Source: Limnoperna fortunei | Taxonomy: Eukaryota > Mollusca > Bivalvia > Mytilida > Modiolidae | NCBI GenBank assembly: GCA_944474755.1 | Contig: OX104113.1 | Span: 53,769,644-53,833,643 of the forward strand | Length of the DNA: 64,000 nucleotides | Direction: 5' to 3' | Shown: positions 11,262 through 24,500 of the stretch, piece after piece | Numbering within the stretch: the stretch's first letter is position 1 | Layout of the letters: each line of letters begins with the position of its first letter | Position numbers and translations under genes: made by a program | Notes under the pieces: model-generated | Told to the model about the DNA's origin: nothing | The model's database searches: none | Seen by the model: the letters and a program-made list of their open reading frames with translations, nothing else

Positions 11262-14200
11262 TTATGGATATTGTTGTTTTAATGAATCTATATAAATCCA
11301 TTCCAGTGCCCGCAACGGAGCCAAAAGTGTACAGTCGTTCTGTCCAGCAATATTTTTGATAGGATGATGTATACTAGTCGTCAGTCTAGTTGCTGTTACA
11401 TTCAAACTATTCCCTGTATAGTTTAGATTCAGTGATGATAGAGTCCATATTATCTCCGAGGATGTATGTATATCATCCAGGAAATAAATAGGTTTTCCTC
11501 GTGACGTGTACCTTGATTTTGCTTGAGTCGATGCCTTCGAAAATGCCAGAAGAAATGCCTCCTAAAAGATAAAATGGGCCGAATGAGAACTAGTTATAAG
11601 TTTATTCTTAGATTATGTTGTTAGCGAATTTTGAACATTATAGCAGGATGTTTTAAAAATAGTTAATAAACAGACTGTGGAACCAAAATATTACAAATCT
11701 CCAACATCTGAAATTAATGCGCGGTACTTGTATGCGAGTACACATTTCATTGTAACACTGAATCTTATGAATGAAGTATTCAGTAACAAGGTGTATATTT
11801 TGAATCATCTTGTATTAATATAACATCCCCCACCGGTTACTAATGCACGTAACCATATTGATACAACTAAACATACTTATATTCAAGAAAATTTATACAA
11901 AACACAGCTAGAACTTTATGCCATACTGAAATATGACCCGGTATCTCCGACCTGCCGGATGAAACCACTAGTACAGAGTTGTCTCGTGCAGCATGAAAAG
12001 ACTTTAACAACCACACGTCGGTCGGAAAGAAGGAGGGGTAATTGTGCATGTATTAGTCGATGTTTTAAAATATTTGGTTAGGATACATTATTCGTCGTGT
12101 GAGGAATATCTCAAATGTTAAAAATTTGCATGTCGGAATTTGAGCAAAATCACTTTTATGATTGTTTTCTTATGTACTCGATTATTCGTCGTGTGAGGAA
12201 TATCTCAAATGTTAAAAATTTGCATGTCGGAATTTGAGCAAAATCACTTTTATGATTGTTTTCTTATGTACTCGATTGTATCCGTATGGATATAAATACC
12301 TGATTTATCTCTTTACATGATGATGATGTGCCATAGCCTGCAGAAGGTATTATAGCTTGAACTGCGGCCTGACTTTTCATTGTTGCTTTAAGTTGTGTTG
12401 GACTTAAAGGTGAGAGTGAAGTATCAGCAGGGTTGGACGGCAGAGACACTTTAGTGTGGCTCTCAATAACTACATTAGATGAGTTTGCAAAGTCTACATC
12501 CGGTGTCTGTGGTGGTATGTTCTCATGGTTAATAAACTGAAAATTATCAACTAATATGTAACATATTGTAGACATGTGTTAAAACGTTACTATGGACATT
12601 TATGTGAAATTCACATTAAAATGCAAGTAAATTCACCTAAAATGAGCTTATACGCAAATTTTACACTAAATTACTGTCAAATTGAAATTAAATTCACATG
12701 AAAATTCTAATATATAATTCACGTGATTCATTAAAAATAATATAAAAAAATTCTGACATCTATCACAATAACTGAACATTTTCAAGAAAACGAAGACAAC
12801 AATTCACACGAAATGCATGTTATTTATATATGTCAGCTCAATATAGGTGTAATTCATATTAAATATTTGCATGTCTGTGAAATTGTGTATTGGGGAGTTA
12901 ATTTTGCCTTATTTATTCTATTTCATGTATCAAAATCATAATTGTTTTTCTGACTGTCAACCCAATATACTCTGTCCTAATCAAATTTCACACATATGTC
13001 ATTAGAATTATAACCTTTTGTGAATCAAATTTCAAGCAATCGGGTAGATTTCCTTTCAACTTGAACACTTGTTTGTATATATATACGTATATTAGTTTGG
13101 GGTCAGTTGCATTAACATCTTGTTCCTTTTTTTCATTATTTTTTATCTTGCACGTAATTTATTTATATAGCTGGTAAAATGTGCTCAGTGCATCAGTAAT
13201 TTTAACGTAATGAAAACTGAACTGTGCCTTGTATAAACACTGTATTTACCTGAACGGATGTTGTGTTTTTCAAGCTAACAACTAGCTGCTGTGCCGTGTT
13301 TGTCCAGTGGGATATGTAGTGTGGATTCTGGTCAAGTGCCTTTATTGCAGAAAGGGGCTGAAAATTTGAAGTGATATAAATTTGTTTTATTTATAATGAT
13401 GAGTGAAAAACATTCTTTTTTTTTTGGAATTGTGTTGGTAAAAGCTCTTGTTGGCTTTACAAATATGTTACGTTACTCATCGGTCATGATTAGACAAAAC
13501 GCCATCTGGTGTAGTAGAATTCATAACATTTGTATCTTTAACGACATTTATTTGATTCAGACCAACTACTTTTTTTAAAACAATGAAAACCCTAAAACAA
13601 TTATATTAGCAACTCAACAATTCTAATAATACGTAACAATGTAACATATGGTTTCGTCTATTACAAGGGATATTGAATATGTACATTTTTGTTAATTTAC
13701 CCAAACCACCCTATTTCTCAAACTAGCCTTACTTGTATGATAGCAGCAGTCATTGTATGACCTTGCTCAAGTGTAGCTCTTGCCTCTTCAAGGTTCGAGG
13801 AGGAATAATTTTTTGCCAGAATCATAAAAGCGTCGGAATATTTGGCTATAGTTTTGTAAGCTTCCGCTGAAGATACTTCAGGTTTTAAATCATGCTCTAC
13901 GACATTGGGGGGCATTTTACCGGATGCGAATCGACCGTGATTTACGCCTTCCATTACGATTACAGGAGATCTGTAAATTTGCATTGGATCCTCTTCTGCA
14001 TCTGACAAAAGTTCCCTGAAAATGTAAGATCGAAAGTGTAAGTGTTGCTTTGTATAACACAACCGTCAATTATAAGTATCAGAACATTTTATTTAAAATA
14101 CCGTTCCCCTTTAAATACAGATATAATTGGCTGGTCAATCACATTGTAAACAAGATAATGCTCAGATCACGACGATATTGAGAAACTCAGCAAACTACAC

Positions 14201-17200
14201 TAAAAAAATGGTATGTAATGAAAACGTGATTTAACATGAAATCGTAATAACTCACTCAAAAGTGTCCATAATCCTAAAAACCCTTGTAAGACCATCAAGG
14301 TCCCCACTGATCGTCAGCACTGGCACAGGATATTTAGTTAATGGATTCCCCTTAGGTAAATAAGAAGCAAATAACAGAATTCCTTCCAACTTTCCATGTG
14401 TATAGTTCCCATACTGTGCTGCAATAGTACCTTAAAAAGGGAAATTGTACCTACTATAAATGTACATTAAATAAAGGAATGATTTTTAAAGAATAAACTA
14501 CATTAAAGGGAGCCCAGTGGGCTCTAAGAAACGTCTTTTTTCTTCCCTTTGAACTTGCGCCGTTAACTCCTCAATGTAATACGGTCATAGTACATGTATA
14601 TAGATTTTGTTAACTTATTTACTTGCCAACAGCTGTATTTTTGATCTTAAAAAGATCTACTTAAAAGGGTATTAAAATTATTTAATATAAACAATTAAAA
14701 TTAATAAGTAAATACATGAAAAATTAGCAAAATGCATATAAATGTATTGGTTTTATCGTCTCATCTTTTGAACAGACAATAAATCATAAACACAAACAAA
14801 TATAAATTCAAAGGTTACTGCAAAACTATTTTGGTTACAATATTCAGATTCAGATTCAAATTTGAAACGTGTGAAATTCTAAATTTTTGACCTAGATATG
14901 TAAGAACATAGATACCGCATTAACCTCCAAAATAGATAGGTTGTATAATTACACGTCGTGCATATGATAGAAAGCTAATGTCTCCTCGGCTAGAACTGAG
15001 TGTTAGTTACATGGACATGCCTAGAATAGAGCACATATACCCGTTTTCTCGGCTAGAGCTTAAAGTGTGAGATCACATATGTGTATAGGATAGAACGCAT
15101 TTCCTACGCGTCAAAATTGTGAGGGTTCTCTGTGTTCGACCTACAGAACTGTCCATAGCGGATAGGGAATGCCCTCTTGTTGGAGTGTTGGGGTTTGTCA
15201 GGTTATAATACGGAAAGCCTGTCAGTGGACCGTAGAGGGTAACGGGTTTAGAGAGTGCCATGCTCCTTGCACGATAAAGACCCGTTAACTGTATCCGCTA
15301 CAAAAGACCAAAGTTTCCGTTATTAACCATTGCCCGCATTAGCGGTGGCAGTCACAATTGTTTTTCCCTTGTCACACCCATTTACCGGTTGTTGGTTAAC
15401 TTGTTCTCGTACTAAATATAGCTGAAAATATTGCTCACTGGACGTTAAGCACAGTCAATCAATTAACCAACACGAAAATAACCGAAAACGTGCAAAATCG
15501 CCTTCACCGTACAATCTCTCCCGTAAAAACGCCCCCATCTAAAGCAAAATCGCCCTCACTGGGACTAGTATTATAGAAGATTAAAAGGTTCCTGCCCACC
15601 GTATAATCGCCCCTTGTAAAAACCTTCTCCAAATCGCCCCACTTACAAAAATCACTATAAAGTATAAAATTGTTCAGTAGTACAGCTAATTTCTACTTTG
15701 AGGAGTTTATTGTCACTGAATAAAATTTATAAAATGTTTAATTAATATTGATCGATAATCATCGATTATGTAGTTATTTTGCTTTTACTTATTACAATTT
15801 AACATTAAAACAGTACGTATTTTTATCCACAAAGAAAAATAAAGCTTACAGACGGCTAGCTTTTTAGGAAGGCTAATACTTGTAAATTATAGAGTATTGT
15901 TAGTACCCATTGTTTTCTACTTAAATAAAAAGATTTTTGTTGTCGTGTCTCTTCCTATGAAAAAAAGAACGCTTAGAAACTTTTAACATACATCATTTTA
16001 TTAAGACTGAAGAACAGATGTGTGATCTTGGATCATAAGATATTCAAAATAGCGATTTATGTAAGTGGGACGATTTAGGTCAAAGTGATGCATTTTTGAT
16101 GGGGGCGATTTTAAAGTGAGTGAATTTGCAAAAAGTGTTGGCGTTTTTGACGGGGGCGATTTTTCCGTGGGGCGATTCGACTCCTCAAAAGTAAGATGCC
16201 TGAGATCAACAGGGTTATTTTATAAGCCATTACTGCATTATTCTGTATATATAATTTATCTTACCACCCAAGCTATGCCCGGCAAGAAACGCCTTAGTGC
16301 CATTATATCCTGCTTGGTGTAAACCATCAAGAGCTTTACGAAATGCTCCAGGAAGCGACAAGGGGCCTGGAATACCATTTAAAAATCCATCTAACAGAGC
16401 TACCCATAAGGTTAAATTACTCTCCTGCTGAATAGTCTGAGCTGCAACACATGATAGAATATAATTATCAGCTTTAATTAAGAAAAAAAAGTAAACAGAC
16501 AAAAAGGCTGATTCAGTTAGACTGGGAATGCTAGTTCTGATCTGTTAACAGTCGGTAGTGCCATGAATTAACAGCAACATTTCTGTCTATTGTAACAAAG
16601 TGAAATGGTTATAAATGTGCCAGGATATTTGTACGTGTTAGGATTTTTCAACTCAAAATTACCAACTGCTAATAAATTATATTGCGAAAAGTATATTCTC
16701 TACTCTCATTATTAGGTAAATTTTAATATATCCCAATAAAAGACGAGAATTGGGTTTATTCTAACTGATTTCAAAGTCATTGCTTTTATATGGGAAATTG
16801 TTCTAAATCACATCTAAATAATGCAATCAAATTACAATAAGAGCGGGAAAAATATTGCCATTGAATTCGATACAAGAAAACCTACTTGTTATGAAGAAAA
16901 TGACATAACTAATACAAAAAACTTGTAATAATTCATGTACGTAATGCATATAGGGGCCTCGGTGGCCGAGTGGTTACGGTATAGTTCGTCTACTATTTGA
17001 TCACGTGGTCAGTCAACACTGAGATTGCGGGTTCGATTCTCACTGCAGGCAGGGTGTACTCGACTCCAATCTTATTTGACAAGTATTGCCAGTTTTCCTA
17101 CCGCACGTCGGGGTTTTCTCCGGGTACTCAGCTTCCTCCCCCAATAAAAACTGGACGCCATGATAGCTGAAAAATTGCCGAAAGTGGCGTTAAACACCAT

Positions 17201-18285
17201 CAAACAAACAGACAATGCATATAAATATAAGCATCTGATTTTGTTATCTTATATCGTTCCAGTAAATATTGTAAAATAAAAAGCTTTTCAACTACGTAGG
17301 TATGGGATTATACCGACCCATCCTCACAAGTCAGGGTTTCTGTGTCCACATGTGTCCACGAAACCCTGACAAACTCAGCTAGGAAATTCTCGGGCTAGAA
17401 GTTTTTCGTATGAGGTCAATCCTTCAAAATATCAACCAATGAAATTGCTTGAAAGAAGCAAGTGTTTGGCAGTATACATTCTTACTCATTCTTGAGTTGG
17501 AAGAAAACGTAACGCAACTAATAAATAACGCGGAAATAACAAACTATTAACACTACTGTACAAAATACACTGATTTTCACATGGTCTATGCAACACATCC
17601 GTTTGGTTTATTCACAATCGACATCGTAATATCCCCTAACCAATTTATGAATGAAAGCGAGCTTTTGATTGGCTACATCAAGGTATGATGTAGCCAATCA
17701 AAATAGTGACTTCTAGCCCGGGAATTTCCTAGCTAAGTTTGTCAGGGTTTCGTGGACACAGAAAACCTGACTTGTGAGGATGATACCGACCCGACAGATG
17801 TATATCTAAAACCCACTTTGTGCACTGCAACCCTGTACAAAAAACTGGATTCCGCATGCCAGTGGTCTGCTCGCTCGTCTGGTCTATAATCGCTTATAAT
17901 AAAACCCCAATCCAGTTGTAAAGATTCAACAAATCTTGCATTATTGATATTTGAAAAGCGTTTGCCATTTAAAAATAAACTATTTCGTTTTGGTATAGTA
18001 CAAAACAGATATACAGCATACATAGATAACGGAAGTTTTTTGTTAAAAAAATATTTAAAAGTTGTTCATGTGGTGTAAAGTTCATTGACCATGTAGATAA
18101 TTTAGTCACCAAATATCCTTACCTAAAGGTTTATAAGCGTGTCCAGGGATGTGGGCTCCAGGAACGATAACTAACGCAGCATCTGGTAGTCCAACATTTT
18201 TAGGTTTCAGAATTTCTACAGTGGCACTGGAACAATAATGAATATATAAAATAAGAGTTGCGACCACCACATGCATTTTGTCCAT
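11262..18285 (-). CDS. Secreted alpha/beta hydrolase, copy C, complete catalytic triad
   Basis: Seven exons: 18123-18285, 16265-16441, 14256-14430, 13733-14015, 13250-13357, 12300-12536, 11262-11561. They total 1443 bases (480 aa plus TAA). Every border is GT-AG and every phase equals that of copy B. The start MDKMHVVVATLILYIHYCSSA is a signal peptide, so the product is probably secreted or in the secretory path. The fold has the nucleophile elbow GHSLGG (Ser111), the acid motif GDLDGL (Asp157 or Asp159) and EGVNHGRF (His198). The GxNHxxF form resembles the broad chlorophyllase/PET-hydrolase-like group of alpha/beta hydrolases; this is family-level inference and the substrate is unknown. Exons 5-7 add about 210 residues of unassigned C-terminal region. 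A MITE and a SINE sit in intron 1, and a perfect 94-bp duplication lies next to the exon 6 donor. Confidence 0.9.
12087..12274. repeat. Perfect 94-bp tandem duplication
   Basis: The block starting ATTATTCGTCGTGTGAGG occurs twice without a difference I can see, at 12087-12180 and 12181-12274. The second copy ends 25 bases from the donor of exon 6 of hydrolase copy C. The identity points to a recent event or an assembly duplication. Confidence 0.9.
15073..15300 (-). repeat. Dispersed repeat, copy 1 (unclassified)
   Basis: On the minus strand it carries TTATCGTGCAAGGAGCATGG, then a stretch reading MALSKPVTLYGPLTGFPYYN. The segment at 60918-61145 matches in both bases and frame (MAFSKHITYHGPRPGFPYYD). 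Both frames break soon, so I treat this as a transposon piece, not a gene. It lies in intron 2 of hydrolase copy C. Confidence 0.5.
15479..16190. mobile_element. Foldback-like element with AAATCGCCCC subterminal repeats
   Basis: The left 180 bases carry several copies of AAAATCGCC, AATCGCCCC and AAAACGCCCCC; the right 130 bases carry the same motifs on the other strand (GGGGCGATTTT, GGGGCGATT). The middle is AT-rich and unrelated. This layout of clustered, inverted subterminal motifs fits a nonautonomous DNA transposon. No coding capacity and no clear target duplication were found. Confidence 0.55.
16953..17213 (+). repeat. tRNA-headed core SINE (family 1), full length
   Basis: The head GGGGCCTCGGTGGCCGAG contains the A box (GTGGCCGAGTGGTTA) and the B box (GGGTTCGATTC at about 17029). 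A conserved body follows (AAAAACTGGACGCC, GAAAGTGGCGTTAAACACC) with a (CAAA)n tail. A perfect 10-bp target duplication AATGCATATA flanks it (16943-16952 and 17214-17223), so insertion was by target-primed reverse transcription and is fairly recent. It lies in intron 1 of hydrolase copy C. Confidence 0.88.
17319..17782. mobile_element. MULE-like MITE, copy 2 (464 bp), perfect 9-bp target duplication
   Basis: Ends CATCCTCACAAGTCAGGG and GACTTGTGAGGATG are inverted. It is flanked by ATACCGACC on both sides (17310-17318 and 17783-17791). It is clearly the same family as the copies at 9.8 kb and 45.4 kb, sits in intron 1 of hydrolase copy C, and has no coding capacity. Confidence 0.88.
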
Positions 18286-18348
18286 TTTGTTCGTAACTAC
18301 GGTGTAGTTGTTATCAGATGTATGACCTTTGTTATCTTGATTTGATAA

Positions 18349-18355
18349 TTTTATA
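18349..18355 (-). promoter_or_regulatory. TATA box of hydrolase copy C
   Basis: The minus strand reads ACGTATAAAATTATCAAATC, with TATAAAA 64 bases upstream of the ATG. AAGATAAC, a GATA-type motif, follows between box and ATG. Copy B shares the ACGTATAAAA core. Confidence 0.5.
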
Positions 18356-18359
18356 CGTA

Positions 18360-21310
18360 TTTGGAAATTCTGAATTAAACAGAATTTTAGTAATATTTCT
18401 TTGGTTTACTTCTCAAGTCGACGAAAGTGTATATTAAAATGAAAGAAAAGAAAAAAATCTTGCAATTAAAAGATTATACAAGTTACCTATGAATTACACC
18501 AATTCCACGAAACACTCAAAAGTGACCAGGAACAAGAACAATTTATCGCAAGTTCATGTTTATTTTTGTCACATTTAAGTTTAAAGTTCACACAATGTCA
18601 GATAAAGTAAAAATGTGGAAATGATGACGCGTGGTCTTCACATACTAAAGTAAAGATGTATTTCGTTAACTGCATTATACTTGTAGTTAACGCAACGACA
18701 ATCAAACACGTTTTTACACGCCTCTTGAATTTCTTAATATCTTTGCAGCTGCATATCGTAGTCAATGACGGTTAAAATTGTCATCGAGGGTGGGGACAAT
18801 GTAGTCAGTGTGGTTGGGCAAATATATAGGTACAATGTGTTATCTTCGCCCTGAAGGTCCCTTAACAGTGAGGGCAGGAGATGGTGACCGCTTTGTGGAG
18901 GTTAGGGGCACGAACCTTCCTGTTCAGGTGTCTCCCTTCGGCACGCGTCAGTCACTTTGATCTATAACCTAAAATTATAACCCTTAATCCAAGATTCCTG
19001 TCATCGCTTACCTTAACCAGAGGTGAGAACAAAATTCTAAATTTGCAAAGGATTTTCTTTTAACTCCGTAGTATATGTTACAATGTAGCTCACATTAAAA
19101 CGTGTTTTGTTGAACATGAAAGAATCGTCGTCCAAAGAAAAGAGAAGAATTAATAACGTCAGTGAGAGTTGGGCTTTCTGATTTAATTTTTGTAAATGAC
19201 ATAAATGATCGGATTTGCTTTAATTGACCCAGTGGTTTCTGAATAAAAGAGTTTAAATGTACATGTATCTGTTTGAAAATTAGCCTAATTTGCATATATG
19301 TAAAACTGTCAAATTTGATGCTGTTTGGCTCCTTTACATACCGAACCCGTCCAGATGCATAAAATTCCCCTTGATAGCATTTATAGCAATATTTTTATCT
19401 TGTATTTGATGGTATGTATTTCTTAATGTCGAATGTCGAATATCAAACCCACTGCTAACTTCACACCGTCTGTTTGTGTATATTATAGAGACTGTTAAAT
19501 ATAGCCCATAATATGGCCTGTACAATAGTGCTGGAATTCACATATTTTTCAAAAGTCTTTTCATATTATACAGTACGGATTCCGAAGCGTTACTATTGCA
19601 ACCTCTCAATAAACACGGTCTGAAAACATAAAACAAACAAACATTTAGTCATAAGAGGAAAATCTATGTTGGTGGCTTAGATCAATTCTTCTCAAAGTAA
19701 ATTTAAGGAACATCTGTAGAATAGCACTACAGTAACTGCATACAAGTTACAACATAGAAATGTTTGTATTCTGTTACAGCTACAATAACATATTTATCAC
19801 TTATATAAAATATAAAAATTATATATATTATTGTACAGCACATTTGGAAAATATTATTTGGACTTGGAAATTTTCAATTTGTAAGCAATTTCGAACATTT
19901 GCAGTTTTGTGTTCAAATTAATTAATGTTCAAATGGAGATAACTCCAACTTTATAAGGCGACTGAACTTATTATCTCCCTTGCATAATGAACTTTGAATA
20001 AGATTGTAAAACAAAACAATTAAACAATTATCTGTTTGGGGTTTTTTGTTTTTGTGTTTTTCAATGTATATTGCAAAAATATCTGCAAGGGTACATAACT
20101 GGTTTAATAAAAATATTCTATTTTAATCTATTGAATTTGGGTCAGTCACCAAGATGGATGGATACTTCTATATCCTGTGGTCCCTGTTGTTAACGGTAAA
20201 CACATGATGATATCACATAATGTTGACTGGGTACTGGAATGGGTTCACAGTTTTAGACCAAGAGAGCTGCTGAGCACTTTGCTGAAAAAGGGGGGGGGGG
20301 GGGGGGGTTGTTTTAAGTTATAATTGTAAAACTATTTCAAATATAGCTCTGAATGTTTAGCAACCATTCCATAATTCAACTGTACAATGAAGAGAATTAA
20401 GCCAGTCATATCTTGGTTCTGTTCTAATCGTCCGAAATTTGTTTTCGATAGAAGACTTATTAAAAAATCTTACAGGTATATTTTACGAAGTCTTAAGTGT
20501 TTTACTGTACTTTCAATATTTTTTTCAAAACCTAACCAGTGGATAAAATTATAATGTTTCCAAGAATCATGTACACCTATTCTTGGTATTTCATCAACAC
20601 AAATTCAAAATAAACTCATGTGGATGAATTTACATAATTGCTGAAGATAGACATGAAAGAAATTACATTGTTTGATTTTCTCATAACTTTATGTTTCTTC
20701 TGAGAAATTAAACCACATATTCTTATGTAGTGACATGAATTATCCCCCTTTTAAAAGTTTTGTAGTTTATATAATTTACTTCTCTCAAGACCAACATCAG
20801 AGCTAATAATTGGATAAAACAAGTGTGTAGTGATTCCCCTGCTGTCACATAAATTTTGCATGTATGTCAACTATGTGTAAATCTAAGTATTCTGTTAAAC
20901 AGGAAGTAGATGACCAAGGAGCATAAAATAGATATACACCATATGGTACTACAAGATAAAGCAATATGTAAAATATCAGGTTTCTGCAACCTATAGTTGC
21001 TTAGAAAACTGCAATGGAAATTTTGCATGTATGTCAATTATCTGTAAAAATCTAGGTATTCAGTAAACAGGAAGTAGATGACCAAGGAGCAAAAAATCGC
21101 TATACACCATATGGTACAAAAAGATAAAGCAATATGCAAAATATCAGGCTTCTGCATCTTCTAGTTGCTGAGAAATCTGTGACAGAAATTTTTGTTATGA
21201 ACAGATGAACAGACAAACAAATGGACAGATGAATAGACGGACAATTAAAACAGTACACCCCTTTTCTTCTAAGCAGGAGAATAAAAACTAAAACTCTAAG
21301 GCCATGCCAA
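18360..21310. other. Intergenic spacer between hydrolase copy C and the Roco gene
   Basis: No supported gene. There is a locally GC-rich patch at about 18835-18960 without an open frame, a G-run at 20290-20307, and two ~145-bp direct repeats at about 20870-21200 (GTAGATGACCAAGGAGCA in each) that end in a CAGA/GGAC-rich stretch. Confidence 0.5.
20290..20307. repeat. Poly-G tract
   Basis: A run of about 18 G. A shorter G-run is at 42835-42848. Such tracts can form G-quadruplexes and are often mis-sized in assemblies. Confidence 0.9.
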
Positions 21311-21315
21311 CACTT

Positions 21316-21321
21316 TTTATT
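21316..21321 (-). terminator. Candidate polyadenylation signal of the Roco gene
   Basis: AATAAA on the minus strand about 240 bases past the stop codon at 21560-21562. Candidate only. Confidence 0.3.
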
Positions 21322-21559
21322 CAGCCGCGACAGGGCAATAAAAATTATTTAACAACATGTTTGGGAAGTTTCAGTAAATCATAACTGAGAACTTGGAATG
21401 AACCAAGGATTCCTTGAATGAAATAAATATAGGCAAATAATTTGGTTTATATAAGTTGTATACACCTAGTTAATGAAATATTTCAAGCAAAACACATCAC
21501 AACATATATCTACAAATACAAACAAAATTTAAACATTGAATTCAAATATGTAAATATTC

Positions 21560-24500
21560 TCAGTGAATTAGTGCCTTGAAAAATTTCCTGATCCTGCTAT
21601 CTTTTTCTACTTCAACAGTGTCTATCTCGGCCTGCTTAGTTTTCAATCTAACACTGTCAATTGTTTGTTCCAAACAGAGAGTTCCTTTTTCTATATTTGT
21701 TAAAACTTGAGCTAATGTTTCAATTGTTGGCTTCAAGGTATCTTTTCTCCAAATGTATAAAATCTCTCTAGTTTGTGAGGTCAGGTCTTCCTTGTAGTTG
21801 TACTGAATAGTCTGGAGTAGATCCACATTCAATCCAAGCTCTATACCTAACTGGAATGACTTCAAGCCTACAACAGGAGCTAAAGCATCCAAGATTTCAT
21901 CTGTTGGATATGTATTTAAGATTTCTTCAGAAATACCTTAAACAAACATAATATATTAAAATATTTAAAAATATCTATATATAACTGGTTAACAAATGTT
22001 TAACATCTCTTTCGCTGGGCTACAATTCTAACATCAAAGGACTTGATGTTTGACAACTCTTTCACTGGGCTACAGTTCTAACATCAAGGGACTTGATGTT
22101 TAACAACTCTTTCACTGGGCTACAGTTCTAACATCAAGGGACTTGATGTTTAACAACTCTTTCACTGGGCTACAGTTCTAACATCAAGGGACTTGATGTT
22201 TAACAACTCTTTCACTGGGCTACAGTTCTAACATCAAGGGACTTGATGTTTAACATCTCTTTCACTGGGCTACAGTTCTAACATCAAGGGACTTGATGTT
22301 TAACATCTCTTTCACTGGGCTACAGTTCTAACATCAAGGGACTTGATGGACTTGATGTTTAACAACTCTTTCACTGGGCTACAGTTCTAACATCAAGGGA
22401 CTTTATGTTTAACATCTCTTTCACTGGGCTACAGTTCTAACATCAAGGGACTTGATGTTTAACATCTCTTTCACTGGGCTACAATTCTAACATCAAGGGA
22501 CTTGATGTTTAACATCTCTTTCACTGGGCTACAGTTCTAACATCAAGGGACTTGATGTTTAACATCTCTTTCACTGGGCTACAGTTCTAACATCAAGGGA
22601 CTTGATGGACTTGATGTTTAACAACTCTTTCACTGGGCTGCAGTTTTAACACCAAGACTGTACACTTTATTTTAAATACATGTATTTCCAGAATAGTTTT
22701 ATAGGTTTCCTTATGTAGATCCCGGTAATTCGACAATTCAACTATATACAACTCCAAGAACATAAAATGGGAAGAAAATACGTAAAATGTGACAGATATT
22801 ATATTACATGTATATTCTTATATGGCATTGTTCTTATGCTTTCAGAACACATTAGGGTTCTAATTAGCATAGAGCCTGCTATGATGTCACAAGTTGAATA
22901 CCGATGTCAAATACTAAATACAACTCCAAATACATAAAATGGGAAGAAAATACGTAAAATGTGACAGATATTATATTACATGTATAATTCTAATATGGCA
23001 TTGTTCTTATGCTTTCAGAAAACATTAGGGTTCTAATTAGCATAGAGCCTGCTATGATGTCACAATTCGAATACCGATGTCAAATAGGCTCATCAGAATA
23101 TTTTTAACTTGAACAATACAATTTTGTTATGATTTCTAAATATTTTGGCTTAAAAGTTACGTATATTCAATAAAATTGTGATTATATATATATTTTTTTA
23201 ATAATGCTGTTTGGGATACATTTTATTACTTTAAAAGAACCAATATTTCCATTGAAAGTGTCTTCTTAGATCCACTTCAAAATTTTGAAACATTTGTAAG
23301 ACTTATTAGAATGGAAAAAGATTATTGCAGTAATTAGGCTCTATGTAAATTTGTACATGGTCAGACCTTCCATTGTCTTCATTTTATACCTCGCTTTGCT
23401 CAGTATAAACAATTGACAAATATAAGGTCTGACCATGGACTAATTGCACAGAGGCTGCTTGCAAAATTCTTTTTCTTATACAACTAGAACAACATGAGCT
23501 GAGAATGTGTGCTTTTCAGAATCTGCAAGCATTGTGCATAATGCTGTGTTGATGACTGCTTATTATATTGTTTGTTTAAATGGTGTTTTAATGCCACTTT
23601 TAGCAATTTTTCAGATATATCGTAGCATCCAGTTTTTATTAGGGGAGGAAGCCGGAGACCCGGAGAGAACCCACAACCTGCGGTAGGAAAACTGGCAATC
23701 CTTGTCAATTGACTGCTTATATAGGTCACTTGATGGGAATATTGACCAATTGTTGACAAAAGGTAATCACATGTTTTCAAATTTTTCAAAAGCATTTTCA
23801 TTTCAAGCAAAGGGGTTTAATCAAAGTTAACATTGCCACTGGACCTTAAAAGATAGGGTGACACTAACCAGACTGGCATGTGCTGATTATAAGCAGCCTT
23901 TATACCAAATATTGACATGTAACCATTCATTGTTATTGATGAACAGGCTGAACCCAAAACTTTAAAGTAGTAATTAATCAAAGGTCAAGGTTAGACGACA
24001 GGTGTATGCTTAAAAGATTTATAAAATCTGTAATGCCAGCAGTCAGATGATGTTTTCCCTTTTTTGATAATCTTTAGACTTGTTGCTTTTGAATAGAGAT
24101 AACTGATGTGTAATTTTGATATTATCTTCCCTATCTGTTTAATTTGCTGCACTAATGGTTCACCAGCAACACACATGACAAGTTAATGACTGTGTCTTCA
24201 ACTTTTCATATATAATAATATTAGTAGTACATGTAGTACTTACGTGTTTCAAATTTTCTGATCTTTTTTACCTGTTATTAACAAAAACATGAAAGAGGAA
24301 GATAAAATCAATGAAATTAGAAATGAAATCCTGCACTATAATAAAACTTACAACAATAATGATAATTTCATTAAATCTCTAGGATGAAGTACAATGAGAT
24401 ATTTTAAACTCAAGAAAGTGAACTAGGTGTCATATCTAGTTTTTATGCATATATATAGTTGCATGACAAAAAGAAGCTGAATAAATTACCCATAAAAATT

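Noticed and set aside
16953..17041. tRNA gene
   Set aside because: A and B boxes are present, but the acceptor stem does not close and the segment is the head of a SINE with target duplications. The same holds for 6835, 48781 and 51691.
18835..18960. Structured RNA or exon in a GC-rich patch
   Set aside because: No open frame on either strand without stops, and no fold or family I recognise.
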